This document shows positions 1 to 16,244 of a DNA stretch of 64,000 bases, piece after piece. How positions within the stretch are numbered: position 1 is the stretch's first letter; the number at the start of each line of letters is the position of its first letter. A program made the translations under genes and the position numbers. Where the stretch lies: positions 284,011 through 348,010 of the forward strand of contig CM035350.1 of the NCBI GenBank assembly GCA_020137815.1, read 5' to 3'. A model generated the notes under the pieces. That model ran no database searches. It was not told where the DNA came from and was given only the letters and a program-made list of their open reading frames with translations. The stretch comes from Hormiphora californensis (lineage: Eukaryota; Ctenophora; Tentaculata; Cydippida; Pleurobrachiidae).

Positions 1-1100
1 TCCCAGAAAAACCAGAAAAATTTTCCACTCCAATTATGTGAGAAACGTGCCTAAAATGACCAATTTTCCTAATTTTACCAACATATTTTGCCCATTTTTC
101 CCAGTTGGATATGGAGCCTTATCAACCCTGAGCAAATAAATTATCGGTTGGAATCGATAGGGGGAACCTCTAGGAGGACATTAGTGGTGAAAAACCTTTG
201 TCACAGACGATTACCTGGTTGATAGCATATATTTTTTATGGATTTAATTTTTTTTGCCTACTTTTGCCTACTTTTGCCCACTTTTGCCCACTTTTGCCCA
301 TGTGGGCAAATTCAAAATTTAAGAATAATGTGGGCAGTGGGCAAAAAAAAAGGTGACGTACCCCCCGTTCCCTCAATCACAGTATGATCATCTGAAACCA
401 AGTTCTTGTTCTATTCCATAATGCCGGTAAAGTGCAGGGCCCTTCAGCTGATCTACAAGTGTGCTTATCAAAGGAAAGGAGCTGATTATAGTGAAACATG
501 ATAAGGGTGCCCACCTGTCTCACAGCTGCTACGTTCTATGTTGAGAGGATGTTGAAGGACGGACACACAGTTCATTTACAATGATGGTTTATTGTATCAC
601 TATCACCCTGATAAATCAGGTTTGTGATATGGAATTAAAACAGGAATTAAATTAAACAGGAATTAAACATTATACATCTATAATGGCACTTCATTGTCAG
701 ATGAGATTTAAAAAAATAAATTAAATAAAAATGCTAAGGTGTTTAAAAGTTAAATTTAAAGTTAATATTGTTAGGCAAAATTGACACGCTCGGGTAAAAA
801 AGGAAAACATAGGTGAAGGGAATAAATAAATAATAAAAATATACATAATAAAAAGGCTAAAAAGCGTAAAGTGGTCAACAAGGGCAGGGATAAGGATTAC
901 AGGGGGGTAAAAAGTGGGAGCGATATAAAATAGAAAACGTAAAGTAGTAAAAAAAGAACAAGTCTCGAAGAAAAATAAATCTAAGGGGGACGGGTAAAAA
1001 ATGCAGTAGGCAGGCAAAAGACACACATATGACACACATAAAAAAATGAGAGAGTTCGTGAGGTAATTCTTGGTGCTAGCAACCCTGGACTTTCAAGAAA
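1..1100. other. No gene seen; AT-rich intergenic DNA
   Basis: No ORF here resembles a known family. Positions 248-350 carry a short run of TTTTGCC(T/C)AC units followed by the inverse GTGGGCAA, a small imperfect foldback. The open frames are low-complexity products of A/T-rich sequence. Confidence 0.6.
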
Positions 1101-1106
1101 ACAGTG

Positions 1107-1690
1107 CTGGGGTTGAGTATGCTCAACTAGGGTTGTTTTAAGGTTATCAAAATTGGATTGGATTGCCGTAATGGAATCCATATCCTAACGGGATGTTGAG
1201 AGTACTCAACGATTCGGTGGGTATTACCCACTGACTGGGTAAAGCAGATTCGGTGGGGTTGAGTAAGCTCACGCAGCTCAACGAAGGTGGAAGGTATTAC
1301 TTGATTAGTATCCATAACCTACCAGTTGGTTGAGAATGCTCAACGTTTCAATGAGAATCAATATGATCACCTCAAAGGATAAATAGATATTGGATTGGAT
1401 TCCATTGGAATCCATATCCTAACGGGGTGTTGAGAGGGCTCAACGTTTCAGTGGGGGTTGATAGATGGACCCATGTCTCTGGTGAATTCCTGTCTTCGTC
1501 ATCAGCCGACGGTTAAAAGAGGTGTCTGAGTCTGACCACGGCTAGCCGCCCTGGACTTTCTGGAAAGTGGTGCTGGGGTTGAGTATGCTCAACTGGGGTT
1601 GTTTAATGAAAGTTGGATTGGATTGCCGTAATGGAATCCATATCCTAACGGGGTGTTGGGAGTGCTCAATGTTTCGGTGGGAATTGATAG
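1107..1690. repeat. Cluster of TTGAG-N4-CTCAA palindromes in diverged ~240-bp repeats
   Basis: A block beginning GGATTGGATTGCCGTAATGG recurs near 1153, 1393 and 1615. Each block is linked to imperfect palindromes of the form GTTGAG-N4-CTCAAC near 1113, 1196, 1329, 1429, 1577 and 1661, with a looser one at 1258. The cluster lies 0.5-1 kb upstream of the bHLH start codon. It may be a diverged tandem duplication, a cluster of sites for a dimeric factor, or both. Confidence 0.6.
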
Positions 1691-1768
1691 ATGAGCCCGT
1701 ATCTTTGATGAATTCCTGTCTGATATGTGATCAGAGTGTTTGCATGCAAGTTACCCTGGATCAAGTCT

Positions 1769-1787
1769 AATTACCCAATGGGTAATT
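1769..1787. promoter_or_regulatory. 19-bp perfect palindrome AATTACCCAATGGGTAATT
   Basis: The sequence reads identically on both strands around a central base. Its ATTA/TAAT ends resemble homeodomain half sites. It sits about 160 bp upstream of the TATA box at 1930. A regulatory role is inferred only from position and symmetry. Confidence 0.4.
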
Positions 1788-1929
1788 ATGGTATTGGGAG
1801 ATGTGATCCAAGGAGCTAATAATGGAGTGACTGTTAGCGCCATCTCATTGATCCATGTACACATGAGACGGATCTAACAGGCGCCATGTTGATACACATC
1901 TTGGTGAACATGTTGACAAGATGTAGGGG

Positions 1930-1936
1930 TATATAA
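1930..1936 (+). promoter_or_regulatory. TATA box (TATATAA)
   Basis: TATATAA follows a G-rich stretch and would place a transcription start near 1960-1970, about 200 bp before the ATG at 2168. The intervening leader carries diverged copies of AACAACGATCCTCTGCAACA (about 1977-2135). This fits a core promoter for the bHLH gene; no transcript evidence is available. Confidence 0.5.
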
Positions 1937-2167
1937 TGGACCGGAACCCTGGATCAGTTACCAACTTTGTTTTCCAACAACGATCCTCTGCAACAACACC
2001 CAACGACGATCCTCTGCAACAAATCCTGTAAAACAACGATCCTATACAACAAATCCTGTAAAACAACGATCCTCTGCAACAACACCCAACAAATCCTGTA
2101 AAACATCACCCAGCAACACTCTGCAACAACTGCATCACCCAGTTCTACAAATCACTACTTCTCGACT

Positions 2168-2866
2168 ATGGACAGGATGCCACTGGGATACAACATGGGC
2201 AATGGAAACCCCAACATACCACAAAACGGTAATGGTCCTAAACTGATGAGACCTTCTCTCTCTCTATCTCTATCTCTCTCTTTCTCTGGCACCTATATCT
2301 CATTTCTTGCAAGTAAGTTCCTGTTATTTAATCGTAAAACTTCCATATTAGGCTACTCAAGAAGCGTTAGGAGCAACTGTTATCCTACAATTCTATCTCC
2401 ATCTCTACCATCCCTACCATCTCTACCCCCTGCCTGCTGGGAACCCCCTACTGCAGAGAAGAGGCTTCTAGTAAACGCACGACAGAGGTAAAACTATTGA
2501 AAATTAGATAGCTTTGTCATCACATGTGGGATAAGAGCTGCAATTATAAGAGTGGGCGGTACATTGATAGTTATATTTATCTATCTCACTCTCTCTGTCT
2601 TCAGGAGTCGTGTACAAAATATGAACGAGGCATTCCGGATGCTGAAACAAAAAGTTCCTGGTCTTGATGATGAGGAGAAGACCTTCTCAAAATTGGAGGT
2701 GTTACAATGTACCATATCCTATTTGAAGCACCTGTGTCTAGTACTGGGGGTACACTGCAACCACCAGAATGGACAGTGTGAACAGAGTGCCACCCTAGAG
2801 AGGAGGTTCGTGGGACATGGAGGTACCGTCAAGAAGAGGAAGAGGGACGAAATGGAGTTTTATTAA
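2168..2866 (+). CDS. bHLH transcription factor, at least two coding exons
   Basis: Coding exon 2168-2487 (it may hide another small intron near 2311-2352, where GTAAGT and TTAG occur) joins 2605-2866 through GT at 2488 and AG at 2603-2604. The join gives about 193 residues. The basic region begins at R-L-L-V-N-A-R-Q-R-S-R-V across the junction. Helix 1 is MNEAFRMLKQKVPG, and helix 2 runs from the conserved S-K-L to Y-L-K-H-L. This is a group-A type bHLH domain (family knowledge), predicted to act as a nuclear dimer on E-boxes. Residue 106 is Gln where almost all DNA-binding members have the base-contacting Glu. The tail is basic (KKRKRDEMEFY, then stop). ATTAAA at about 2913 could serve polyadenylation. 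The orthology group is not resolved. Confidence 0.75.
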
Positions 2867-2869
2867 ATA

Positions 2870-3400
2870 GAGAATAGCATTGTCAATATATCACTAAATT
2901 TAACTTTTTTACATTAAATTAGTTGTTTAAACTCACCCGATTGCGACAGCAATATGATGTTGAAATTCTTTGGTTAGGGAGGAAAGGACACTTTCATCTG
3001 ACATCTGACATGAGCCCAAGCACTCGCCTGCAAGATATCTGTGAGATATTAGCACAACGAGATATCTCTGAGATATTACCACAACGAGATATCTGTGAGA
3101 ACACAACGAGAGACTATCAAAATCTTTTCATGAGTCTTAACAGTGAGCTAGATGTTCTCACAAACAATTCAGGAAATGATGCGAGATATGAAACAAAAAG
3201 CTGCCTCGCTCGTTTCTCTCTCTCTCGCTCACACACTCTCTCTCCTTCTCTCTTTTGTGCGAGCATTTGAATACAAAGGTCAAATTTGTGAGATATTAAA
3301 ATTGACAATGAGTGTGTTTATTACACAAGACAAACCTTTCATTTTGGTAGCATTTCCCTCATCAGACAGCAAAGTGGGCATGTTATTACCCAGCACAGTA
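2870..3400. other. Convergent 3' region; short GATATC(T)GTGAGATATT repeats
   Basis: Between the bHLH stop (2866, + strand) and the CARMIL stop (3410, - strand) I see no supported exon. Positions 3033-3100 hold three diverged copies of an ACAACGAGATATCT-type unit. TTTATT at 3317-3322 is AATAAA on the minus strand, about 90 nt past the CARMIL stop, a plausible polyadenylation signal. Confidence 0.5.
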
Positions 3401-3409
3401 TAATACTGC

Positions 3410-8949
<5,540 letters not shown>

Positions 8950-8995
8950 CCTAGAACCTAGTGATACACTAGAAAACAAGATGTTACAGTTACAC

Positions 8996-9290
8996 ACTGC
9001 CCATGGGAATAGTAACACACTGCCCATAACATGGAATAGTAACACACTGCCCATAACATGGAGGGGACAACGGGGTAACCCGTTTGAACACTGAAGGCGG
9101 CTTTGACCTGGGGGTGTGGGTCGGCGCTCGGGTTGTCGGTGTGTGGGCGCCAAGGGGAGATCCTACGGAAATAAGGGCTAGCTGATCCCCAACGTCAGCA
9201 GTGTGGATGGAAGTACGGAGGTACATATACACACACACACACATGGGAATAGTAACACACTGCCCAAAACACACTGCCCAAAACAAGAAG
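8996..9290. repeat. Short repeats of AATAGTAACACACTGCCC between two minus-strand genes
   Basis: Copies at about 9007, 9034 and 9247. The stretch separates the CARMIL start (8949) from the C8orf82 stop (9348). No coding exon is seen. Any CARMIL 5' leader exon and promoter should lie here, because an AG acceptor precedes its first ATG. Confidence 0.5.
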
Positions 9291-9347
9291 AAAGAATGGA
9301 GGAAATTGGAACGCTATTTTACATGTAATTTATTCAAACTTTACAAA

Positions 9348-10548
9348 TTATTCATTTTCCATTTCGGCATATCGACCAAGGGCAGGCCTGTCGTTTAACA
9401 GTTCTAGAACATTATGTGAGAGTTGGTAGGTTTGGTGATTCCAGGACATCCCACTTGGTTGCAGGGAGTTGTCATCTTCAAACAGGAAGTTAGCTGATAG
9501 CTGGATAGCCAGACTTGACTTGATGAGCCCTACACCACCTGAACACGTGACATGTAATACACGCTGCAGTTATCATAGGGCATGTAGAGGAAGTATATAC
9601 CTTGCCTGTAGGGTGCGGGGTGGTACACTCTCCCAGATTTCTCACAAACTGCCACTGCACTGGGATCAAAAGGAACTGTCAAGAGCCCTTTAGAGTCGCC
9701 CCACGATAGCACCTCATCCCCTGTTCGGCTACCTAATATGGGTGTGGGTTGGAATACTGGGTATTAAAACATACTAGCACACATTTCAGACCAACCACAC
9801 TGTTCTGATTACTTGTAATAATTGATTGGAACACCACTGGTAGATCGTCACATCTTATGTAGTTCATCTCTTCACCACATGCTGAAACATAGGGCCACGA
9901 GTTCGCCAGGTCTCCAGATGTATTCATTTTAACAGCACGCAGAAAAAATTTAAGGAACCGCTTCTCTGTAAGAGTAGTTACGATGTTAGATTGGAGTGGC
10001 CAAAAGTTCATGAGGTGCAGGAGAAGATAGGTGATGTACCGGCGACCTCGACTAGAACACATGAAAACACAATGGTTTCAAACTTTTCAACACTAGTTTA
10101 AACAAATTAATCTGAGTTCTGAAGCAGGCGTAAACGCCGAAACTGTCAACAACCATTGTGTTTTCATGTATTATAATCGAGGTCGCCGGTACATCACCTA
10201 TCTTCTCCTGCAAGTTAGGTTTGTTGCATCACTCAAAAACTTAAATTTAAAAATGTCAAGAATCATTGTAATGACTAACCTTTGAAGCAGGACGTGAAGT
10301 TTTTAATTCTTGCATCATCGAGAAATAGCTGAAAAGGTATTATGGAAATTAACAACATAAATAAAGAATTGCTTTTAACAAAAATAATGTAGCTATTATG
10401 ACGATACCATTCCTTGATGATCTATGTAGTAGAAGTATTGTCGCTCTCTGTTTACTTCCTGGCCCTGGGTGTACGTTCTTTGGAAGAGTCTACCAGCTAT
10501 ACAACTAACCCGCCAACGACTGCAATGAGTTATACAGTTCCATGACAT
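9348..10548 (-). CDS. C8orf82: C8orf82/UPF0598 homologue, five exons, complete
   Basis: Exons (descending): 10548-10408, 10328-10280, 9965-9813, 9732-9601, 9538-9348. All phases fit and give 221 residues, close to the human length of about 216. Diagnostic stretches: RTYTQGQ and YFYYIDHQG (exon 1), LFLDDARIKNFTSCFK (exon 2), EMNYIRCDDLPVVF (exon 3), TVPFDP and RVYHPAPY (exon 4), GGVGLIKSSLAIQLSANF (exon 5). The start is the first ATG (MSWNC...), and the N-terminus is Arg-rich with few acids, which would suit mitochondrial import (inference). The molecular function of the family is not known to me. It lies about 400 bp upstream of CARMIL on the same strand, as a separate gene. Confidence 0.93.
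10016..10214. mobile_element. ~198-bp foldback MITE in C8orf82 intron 2
   Basis: TGCAGGAGAAGATAGGTGATG at the left is repeated inverted at about 10191-10212. The arms extend through GTACCGGCGACCTCGA and CATGAAAACACAATGGTT on both sides (about 70 bp each). The loop contains GCAGGCGTAAACGCC. It lies wholly inside the intron between exons 10328-10280 and 9965-9813. No clear target duplication is seen. Confidence 0.7.
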
Positions 10549-10559
10549 AACGCCCCGTT

Positions 10560-11050
10560 TCTCAGAAAGGGCAGAGCATCTAAAATGGCCAATGGGTAGA
10601 GAAAAGAATCACCAAAAACTATAATATGTAATGGAGGCCCGAAGATGTTTTCTGCGAAATAAAACCCAGTTTGTCCCAAAACGAGTTGGCACAAAACTAA
10701 TTTTCAAATAATTATGTGCTAGAAAGCGGTATTTTTAGCCTTCCTGTACATTTTGGGGCCCAGAGGCGGGGGCTTCTGGTCGTCTTATTGTCTGTTATTT
10801 GAAGATTCAAAAATAGTTGGCATTTGGCATATGCTAAACACTTCAAACCTTTCGAAAAGGCAGCACTTTCGGCTTTCCATTTACATTCAAAGTTCATCAA
10901 AAACCTTCTTCAAATTCAAAAAGAAGTATATTTTTTATCTTCAAAAGCAAGGATTTCCATCAGCTTCGAAATTTTTTTTCTAAAAGGGGGTTAAAATGGT
11001 ATTAGATAACAATATCAATATGAAAATACCGGTCTCCCATGGGGGAGAAG
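10560..11050. other. No gene seen upstream of C8orf82
   Basis: AT-rich DNA between the C8orf82 start and a LINE fragment. The open frames have unnatural composition. The proximal part may hold the C8orf82 promoter, but no TATA-like core is obvious. Confidence 0.5.
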
Positions 11051-11059
11051 ATTAATAAA

Positions 11060-12124
11060 TTACTGCATTGATTGAAATTGATTAAATTTGGTAGAATTAA
11101 AAGTATTATATAATAAGTTAATGTCATTGAGTTCGCTCTTATACTGCCTCGTTTTGGTCAACTTATTGCCTCTATGCCCTCTCAAGCTAATGACAGTTGT
11201 TCTGAGCAGGGTGAAAGACAACCGCTGCCTAATGTAACGGATGGTGTCAGAGTAAGCCTGGTGCGTTTTGTCAGCAAGCAGCTTGGCAAGGCGCCTGTAG
11301 AATTTTTCTGCCTCGTTGCCCAGGGCACCAGTTACTGAAAACACGAGTGGGCAAAAACAACTCTGTTCAACCTCAAGGACACGTTCGTTATAGCAGCGTT
11401 TTTTCTCTTCCTCGTGTCGTTTCAGAGCTGTATCAAGAGGAATGGCACAGTTTGTAGGAGCCAATGGGTTGAAGATGCGCACATCTGTGTAAATTTTGTC
11501 CATGGGAAGCCAAAAATCCCTGGCAGCAACATCAAGGCGAGCATCATTTGCAGTGTTAGCTGATTTTAGCCGGAAGGTTTCGCCAGTGATTGGGAGAAGA
11601 TGGGGTTCTCTTGAAACATCACGGCATCCCGCCTCTTTCGGCAGGTTTGCAGTAAGGTCCCGGATCTCATTATGCCGCAGCTGCACGTAACCACCAAGAT
11701 GACAAGAGAGGCTGTGTTCAGTGGTGTTAGGTTTTCCACACGGACAATTTGGTGGTCTACCCTCAAGTTCCAAGCAGTAGCGGAGGGACATGGAGTCCCA
11801 GAACTCCTGTTTGTTCAGATTGAACCTATGTTCCTGGAGTGGGAGAGATGTTACCCATATGGAAGACCCTCGCCGTGTTCTCTCTTGGTGGAAACGCTGT
11901 TCGGTGGGTGGCAGTGCCTCTCTCACAAGCTCTTCAGCCTTGGTCTGGCTCAGCCGTTTGGTGGTCAACATCTCGGATTTCGCAGACACCAGCTCCTGCT
12001 TCAGCAAATGCAAACTCTCTGGATCAAATTGTGTTTTCTGTCCGTTAATGATTTTGGAGAGTGGTGCAGTAGCTGCAGCAGAACTGGTGTATTCGAAATC
12101 CGCGATCTCGACGGCCCAGTGCAA
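11060..12124 (-). pseudogene. LINE reverse-transcriptase C-terminal region (open, 354 codons)
   Basis: An open frame with the Cys/His motif NCPCGKPNTTEHSLSCHLGG followed by LRHNEIRDLTANL, then an ARLDVAARDFW block and a stretch rich in conserved R and L. This layout is typical of the downstream end of non-LTR retrotransposon polyproteins in sponges and cnidarians (family knowledge). The catalytic palm is not in this ORF. The upstream RT part lies at 12600-13145 on the same strand, separated by an insertion, so the copy is broken. Confidence 0.75.
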
Positions 12125-12600
12125 AGATTGTGCTAATTTGCGAATTTAGTTAGCAGCAAAAAATTAGTAAAAAAACACCTAAAAGTAGCAAAAATTCGCT
12201 GTACAGCAAAAACTAGACATCGTGGAGTGAAATAGATGCGTGCATCGTGTTCAGCGTCGAAAAATAGGTCGGGGTATGAAATTTGGTATCTTTACCTCAT
12301 CTCAGTCGCGAAATTCGCATTTTGCTAATGCTGCCTAATCTAGCAGCAGCAGATGAGGCAGCAGATGAAGTGTAACTATGACAACCATGCTGCCATGCCG
12401 TGCGCACATATAAGAACGGGTAAAATTCGATATTTCCATCAGCCTCAGTGGTCGAGTGGTTAAGGCGGTTGCCAATAATACCATATGCGAGCACATGTGT
12501 GTGGGTTCGAATCCCGATGAATCTTTTTTTTTTAACTTTTTCCTCGTTTGTGCAAAATAATTTTAACATTTTTTCTCTAATGCTGACCACAAAAACATAG
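12125..12600. mobile_element. Insertion splitting the LINE, with a tRNA-like Pol III head
   Basis: The LINE reading frame stops making sense between about 12605 and 12124. Positions 12449-12459 (TGGTCGAGTGG) fit a box A and 12504-12514 (GGTTCGAATCC) fit a box B in + orientation, at tRNA-like spacing. The acceptor and T stems do not pair well, so this is a tRNA-derived SINE or pseudogene rather than a functional tRNA. Target duplications were not identified. Confidence 0.5.
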
Positions 12601-12604
12601 TTGT

Positions 12605-13145
12605 TAAACACAATTAATGTTATTGAGGTGAGCTTCAAAATTTGGTGGGAGCAAATTTTCGATAAAGTTTCTAGATTCGCAGCATTTTTTAAGATCTTTG
12701 CACTGGGCTCGACGGGATTAAAGATTCCAAGGTCCCCGTGGCGGGCAGGGAGTGACAGGAACTTCCGATTGTTCGGTGTCAGTTGGTTGCTGATTGTTTT
12801 TGGGATGAAAGTGGATGATATGATGTCTTCCAGTGGCTGGAAGAGACCAGAGATGTCCTTGGTAGTTCTCATAATAAACAACCACCGTTTGGAGAGTCCC
12901 ATGATGTAAGCAGAGAATGATGGATGGGGCTCAGATGTTGAAACTTGAAAAATCCGATAAGTCTGTAAGCTCCTGGGCCCACGTCTCAACCTGTTGACTG
13001 ACGTACTGTTTCTTAAACTCGTCGGTACCTAGGGGAGCTCCGAGATATCTTTGTCCCTCTGATGTAATATGCACACCTGTGTCCTTGAAAATAGAGCTGG
13101 CAGTGTTCTCAAGCCCAGGTTTGACGATCAGCACAGACTTCTTTC
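12605..13145 (-). pseudogene. LINE reverse-transcriptase fragment (thumb side)
   Basis: Two minus-strand frames. One at 12960-13145 has SVLIVKPG and EGQRYLGAPLGTDEF. The next at 12605-12960 has FSAYIMGLSKRW, LIPKTI-like and LSLPARHGDLGIFNP. 'RYLGAPLG' and 'LPARxGGLGI' are landmarks of non-LTR RT downstream of the active site. A frameshift separates the two parts near 12950. It is the upstream continuation of the fragment at 11060-12124. Confidence 0.7.
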
Positions 13146-13147
13146 CA

Positions 13148-13351
13148 TGAGGCCCCTCGGAAATGTTCAAGTCATGCACAATCAAGTCACGCCCACCAAT
13201 CACAGCGCAGAACGCGCGAAGCACTCCACGCGTTCTGAGTTGTGATTGGTGGGCGTGACTCGATTGTGCATGACTTGAACATTTCCGAGTTGGCAAACGT
13301 TGCTGGCAGTGCGGGATAAGGCAGCGCTTTTCAAATTTCCGAGGGGCCTCA
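13148..13351. mobile_element. Foldback MITE 'TGAGGCCCCTCGG', copy 1 (disrupted)
   Basis: Left arm TGAGGCCCCTCGGAAATG and onward; the right arm returns through GTGATTGGTGGGCGTGAC and CTTGAACATTTCCGAG to 13289. A stretch of about 45 bp then interrupts it before ATTTCCGAGGGGCCTCA (13335-13351). It sits at the end of the LINE fragment. Same family as 16245-16394 and 44106-44274. Confidence 0.8.
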
Positions 13352-13444
13352 TTGGGGAAATAGCCTAAAGTGCGATTTTTAATAATGCGAACCGCTCACG
13401 CGCATTAATAATAACATAATTCCATTTGCGTGTGCTAAATCTGG

Positions 13445-13537
13445 TTCCTGATAAGATAGAGACTTGTCATTGGTCGCATTGGAAAGATACAATTTTTCTC
13501 TTTCCAACGCAACCAGTATCAAGTCTTTATCTTATCA
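13445..13537. repeat. Stem-loop with the CTGATAAGATAGAGACTTG motif
   Basis: CCTGATAAGATAGAGACTTG is followed by a near-inverted CAAGTCTTTATCTTATCAGG, with GGAAAGA / TCTTTCC inside. Related stems occur near 20320-20385, 43680-43775 and 62060-62150. Confidence 0.6.
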
Positions 13538-14130
13538 GGCTATAAGCATACTGATCGTGATGATCATAATCAGTTAAAAAGATGAAGTGTGCTCATGGTT
13601 TTGATCATCATCATCTGCAAAAAACTACAGTGTGCGGAACATTATGATCATCACGTAAGAGCTGGCCCTGGAGCCGTCTCTTAAGTTGGATGATGATCAT
13701 CAACACCTAGTGTGCGCAGGTTTTGATCTTATTCTTGTCATGTGATATGTACCACGTGGTACGACTTCGCGCGCGCGAGAGGCTGTTGTACAGGTCACGT
13801 GATATGCAACAGCCTCTCAGAGCGCGCGACTAGTCAAGGGGGAGCTCCCGGGAGATAGCATCATCATGCTGAGCACACTGATCATGATGATCATGATCAA
13901 AAGGCAAGTTCCAGCAAGTTGAACATGGTTTATGATGATCAAACGTGAGCACACTATGGTTCATGATGATCAAACGTGAACACACTATGGTTTGAGAACA
14001 TCATGATGCATCAAGCCTCAATCATGATGATAACCATCAGTGTGTGCTCTTCTTTGATGGTGACCATCAAAATCTCCGCACACTGACCTGATTAGTGATT
14101 ATGATCATCACGATCAGTATGCTTATAGCC
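13538..14130. mobile_element. 593-bp TIR element with 3-bp TCA target duplication
   Basis: 35-bp perfect terminal inverted repeats (13538-13572 and 14096-14130) begin GGCTATAAGCATACTGATCG. TCA flanks both sides (13535-13537, 14131-14133). The interior is filled with ATGATGATCA and GTGTGCTCA motifs in both orientations. No transposase is seen, so this is a non-autonomous MITE. A 3-bp duplication fits PIF/Harbinger-like transposition, but TCA is not the usual TWA. Confidence 0.8.
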
Positions 14131-14313
14131 TCAGGAGCCAGAGATATCATCATCATCATCAATTAACATTTAATATACCGCTTTATAGCATATTGGTAAG
14201 ATATCACTTAAAAAAGAAAAAACTTAACGGATACCTTCCTGCTTTCAAAAGCGGTTTTACTCTATTTGATCAATAACTTAGAGTCCATGAGCTAGTAGTG
14301 TTTATACAAATGT

Positions 14314-15030
14314 TCAAGTGTCCCTTGGTGCTTCTAACACCCTCTTTCCACGGATTATGAAGTGGGTTCCAGGGGACTGCTTTACCTTCTCCTTCAGTTC
14401 AACAACACGCTTCTTCCGTTCTTTCCGTTCTTCTACTGTTCTATCAGGAGATATAAAGACTTTGCCAAACTTGTCGTTCCCTTTCAGCAGGGATTTCTTC
14501 GACAGGATTGAAATTTGAGCGTCTCTGCTCCTCAGCACGACTTTCACAGGTCTTGCCGATGAGGACTGCTTTCCCAAGCGCTCGGCTGATTGCACTTTCG
14601 GAGCCTCTTCAAGCTCACCAAAAAGAGACTTAATTTGAGTTTCAAGCTCCTCACCATTTACATTGTCTTTCAACTCTTCCAATCCATGGATGATGATGTT
14701 ACACCCACGGTCCTCCGATGCTGCCACGATTGCCGATTGAATCTTCTTTGGAGCCAGGGCCGAGGCACACTCCTTCTCCAAAACGGCTGCAAAGCTCTTC
14801 ATTTCCTGTTCTGCTGTTGACTGCACAGCTGTTATCTCAACCTCCCTCTTCTCAAGTAATTGCCTCTGGATTTTCAGGAGCTCCTCTTGTGCAGCCACTA
14901 GATTTCTTTGGGTTTTTATGAGCTCTGTACTATGTATTTTGAGCTCTTTCTCCAGCTGGTTTATCCTCAAGGTTTCGCAACCCACTGCTAACAACTCTTC
15001 AGTAACTGGGAAGGTCTGTTCCATGAGCAT
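14314..15030 (-). CDS. ORF1-like protein: coiled coil plus RRM-like region (238 codons)
   Basis: One open frame. The first third is a heptad-rich coiled coil (LEKELKIHSTELIKTQRNL, then QEELLKIQRQLLEKRE). The centre has SEDRGCNIIIHGLEE and SAERLGK, and the end has RPVKVVLRS, KVFISPDRT-EER and FIIRGKRV. The order matches ORF1-type proteins of non-LTR elements (nucleic-acid chaperones), where 'NIIIxGL... R.G....RP.K..L' marks an RRM-like fold. It is homologous to the 316-codon ORF at 36560-37510 but lacks that protein's first ~80 residues. No RT follows it directly. It may be a truncated element or a domesticated copy. Confidence 0.6.
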   Translation of the reverse strand: MLMEQTFPVTEELLAVGCETLRINQLEKELKIHSTELIKTQRNLVAAQEELLKIQRQLLEKREVEITAVQSTAEQEMKSFAAVLEKECASALAPKKIQSAIVAASEDRGCNIIIHGLEELKDNVNGEELETQIKSLFGELEEAPKVQSAERLGKQSSSARPVKVVLRSRDAQISILSKKSLLKGNDKFGKVFISPDRTVEERKERKKRVVELKEKVKQSPGTHFIIRGKRVLEAPRDT

Positions 15031-15047
15031 ACTCGGAAATGTTCAGG

Positions 15048-16200
15048 TCGAGCACATGAAGGTCGAGCACAAGGTCCAGCACAAGGTCCGGTCAATGTCA
15101 GCACTTTTTTTCGCGCTGCGGCTCAACGGCGGTTCAACGACGCGCAGTGGTCACGTGACTGGTCAGACCTTGTGCTCGACCTCGTGCTCGACCTTTCATA
15201 CGACGTGCGCGCCGTGAAATCTCGCGCGAAATTCCCACAGAGTTGATCTCCGCGTCAGCCGTTTCTCCCATCAAGTCACAGACAAACAGACAAACATTCG
15301 CGCCCTGGCGTCAATTTACCAGGTAGCAGGTAAAGTCACCCACTTTTTGGCACATGACGGTACGTGCAGTAGCGCGCAAATCGGAGCAACTTGCGCGCGA
15401 TGACGCGCAGTGAATTTCAAAATCCCGGCAAGTAAAAGTTTCAAATTTGAAAATTTCAGAATTTCAACTCCACCAAAAATTTTTCGTCTTGTGTTCGGTT
15501 TTCCGTTTTCGGTTTTGCGTTTGACAGATGTCAAGTAGTCAAACTTAATACTTATTACAATTAAAAAAGTTGTTATGAAACTATGCGTAAGGTAACAAAT
15601 CTTCGTTTCAGATATAACCCGACGGCCTACATTGATTTAAGTGTGAAAATTGATTAAACCATAACCAAATAAATAAATGTTGATACTGTAATTGGTATCA
15701 ATTGATTACCCACGCGGAGGTGGACTGAATCGGACTTGTTATGTGAGAGGTGGAAGTTACCAGCAACGACACAAGCAGAAGCCCCCACGGCGCGGAAAAC
15801 ACCGCAAGAGCCTCCATTACACACATCCCATAACCATTACCATCCCACGCGATCGGGTGTGGTTGCCCACTTTTTGGATCTCAAAACTTGTATGTAGCGC
15901 GCGGACGCCGGACGACGAATTGGCAGCTATAACCCCGATCTCGCGCGAGAAGTGTGTTCGCGTGGGGTTAGCGCACGTACCGTCTTGTGCCAAAAAGTGG
16001 GTGACTTTACCTGCTACCGAGCCAGGCCGAGGGAAATTACTTTTTTATTTTTTCGCGCGCATTGTTTAGCAGCGAAGTAAAGTTATTATCGCGCGTTACA
16101 TTACTTACCGCTCCAGAAATTCAAACTCGAGTCCGCGCGGCGTCCGTCCGTCCGACGCGATCCAAGACTTTTAACTTTTTCGCTCAAAAAACAAAGTTTT
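15048..16200. mobile_element. Palindromic DNA with arms at 15319-15365 and 15974-16019
   Basis: AGGTAGCAGGTAAAGTCACC at 15319 returns inverted at about 16000-16019, including CCACTTTTTGGCACA and GTACGTGC. The interior is GC-rich in places and has no supported gene. A smaller inverted pair of GGTCGAGCACAAGGTC type lies at 15048-15205. Together this looks like one or two degenerate foldback elements. Confidence 0.55.
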
Positions 16201-16244
16201 TTTCGCCCAAAAAACGTTCCCCCCCTCCCTTGAAAAGCGCTGCA

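Noticed and set aside
2923-3270. 115-codon + strand frame with RDICEILAQRDISEILPQRDICE
   Set aside because: Product of a short tandem repeat and a CT tract in the convergent 3' region; no splice or family support.
12442-12523. Functional tRNA (Leu/Ser-like)
   Set aside because: Boxes A and B fit, but the acceptor, anticodon and T stems do not pair; treated as a tRNA-derived SINE head.
14314-15030. Cellular coiled-coil gene
   Set aside because: Sequence order matches the ORF in mobile element A4 and LINE ORF1 proteins, so a mobile origin is more likely; domestication cannot be excluded.
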